Below, piece after piece: positions 63,620 through 64,000 of a stretch of 64,000 nucleotides of DNA. This DNA comes from Ancylobacter pratisalsi (lineage in GTDB: Bacteria > Pseudomonadota > Alphaproteobacteria > Rhizobiales > Xanthobacteraceae), in the NCBI RefSeq assembly GCF_010669125.1, contig NZ_CP048630.1:4026001-4090000 (forward strand). Direction: 5' to 3'. The notes beneath the pieces are model-generated. The model had not been told where the DNA came from and made no database searches. It saw nothing but the letters and a program-made list of their open reading frames with translations. The first letter of the stretch is position 1. Every line of letters starts with the position of its first letter. The translations under genes and the position numbers were made by a program.

Positions 63620-64000
63620 ATGTCACACAAGACAGCCGAAGACCACCTGCGCAGCCTGGACGACGGGAGGCGTGTCTTTATCGATGGAGAGCGGGTCGAG
63701 AAGGTCACCGAGCATCCCGCGTTTCGCAACGCGGCGCGCTCGGTCGCCGGGCTCTATGACTTCCAGAAGCGGCCGGAACAGCTTGAGAAAATGACGTTCG
63801 ACGCCGGTGGCGGGCGGCGTGTCAGCCGGTCCTGGGAGCTGCCGACGAGCTATGACGAGCTGGTGCGGCGGCGCGAGGCGCTGGTGAGCTGGGCCGAGCT
63901 GCACCATGGCTTCATGGGACGCTCGCCCGACCATGTCGCCTCAACGATTTCGGCGATGTATATGGGCGTTGATGTCTTCGAGGCCCATCAAGGCGGCCGG
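63620..64000 (+). CDS. Second HpaB-family flavin monooxygenase (5' part, cut by window end)
   Basis: The first 127 residues of a protein clearly paralogous to the one at 61400-62851. LDDGRRVFIDGERVEKVTEH near residues 13-32, HPAFRNAARSVAGLYDFQKR and HHGFMGRSPDHVASTISAMY line up with the same regions of the first copy with no shift larger than a residue or two. The start ATG at 63620 follows GGAG. The gene runs past the end of the window, so completeness cannot be judged. Presence of two copies suggests two hydroxylation steps or two substrates in the same pathway. Confidence 0.88.
   Translation, partial: MSHKTAEDHLRSLDDGRRVFIDGERVEKVTEHPAFRNAARSVAGLYDFQKRPEQLEKMTFDAGGGRRVSRSWELPTSYDELVRRREALVSWAELHHGFMGRSPDHVASTISAMYMGVDVFEAHQGGR

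Overview
The window looks like chromosomal DNA of a high-GC alphaproteobacterium, most likely of the order Hyphomicrobiales and perhaps near Xanthobacteraceae. This is inferred from gene content, not from a marker gene: usg, a BcsS-type protein, an Anbu peptidase cluster, groES-groEL with a CIRCE element, overlapping XdhC halves followed by a MocA-like fusion, and TRAP and NitT/TauT transporters. I see no integrase, transposase, phage gene, CRISPR array or replication origin. The one RNA gene is tRNA-Leu(UAA) at 34691-34776.

Left part (1-25.5 kb). A flavin reductase is followed by a coupled minus-strand pair (KamA-type radical SAM enzyme and YhiN-type flavoprotein). Divergent to it is a three-gene molybdenum-enzyme maturation operon (XdhC N-half, XdhC C-half, MoeA/MocA-like fusion) with no cognate hydroxylase nearby. 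Next come BcsS, a DUF488 protein and a minus-strand TRAP operon (dctP-dctQ-dctM-amidase-small membrane protein). After an 800-base gap lie a secreted phytase-esterase-like protein and a TetR-controlled HlyD/ABC-2 export operon in which all four genes overlap. An MFS transporter converges on groES-groEL. Usg, ExoD, an SDR dehydrogenase and a 23-residue membrane peptide gene close this part.

Middle (25.5-34.8 kb). A minus-strand block encodes Anbu, a transglutaminase, an alpha-E protein, a LysE-type exporter and a circularly permuted ATP-grasp protein. This is the conserved Anbu peptide cluster with an exporter gene inserted. A plus-strand block follows: CinA-like, gpt, an acidic hypothetical protein, DoxX, fhs and the tRNA.

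Right of the tRNA (34.9-46.9 kb). A secreted protein combines a two-lobed pepsin-like aspartic protease with an autotransporter beta-barrel; it is the most unusual gene here. It is followed by a minus-strand efflux set (YtcA, HlyD, FUSC, TolC), a membrane protein, a choloylglycine-hydrolase-family enzyme and a divergent glutamate decarboxylase. Together these resemble an envelope, acid and amphipath stress region.

Right end (47-64 kb). A heme-acquisition locus (TonB receptor, heme oxygenase, convergent hmuTUV) borders an uncharacterised catabolic cluster. One minus-strand run encodes a PuuE-like deacetylase, an epimerase, an M20 amidohydrolase, a gamma-glutamyltransferase-like enzyme and a NitT/TauT importer. 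Divergent to it are two HpaB-type flavin monooxygenases flanking a MarR regulator; the second is cut off by the window end. The cluster looks like uptake, hydroxylation and ring or amide hydrolysis of an unknown nitrogen-containing compound.
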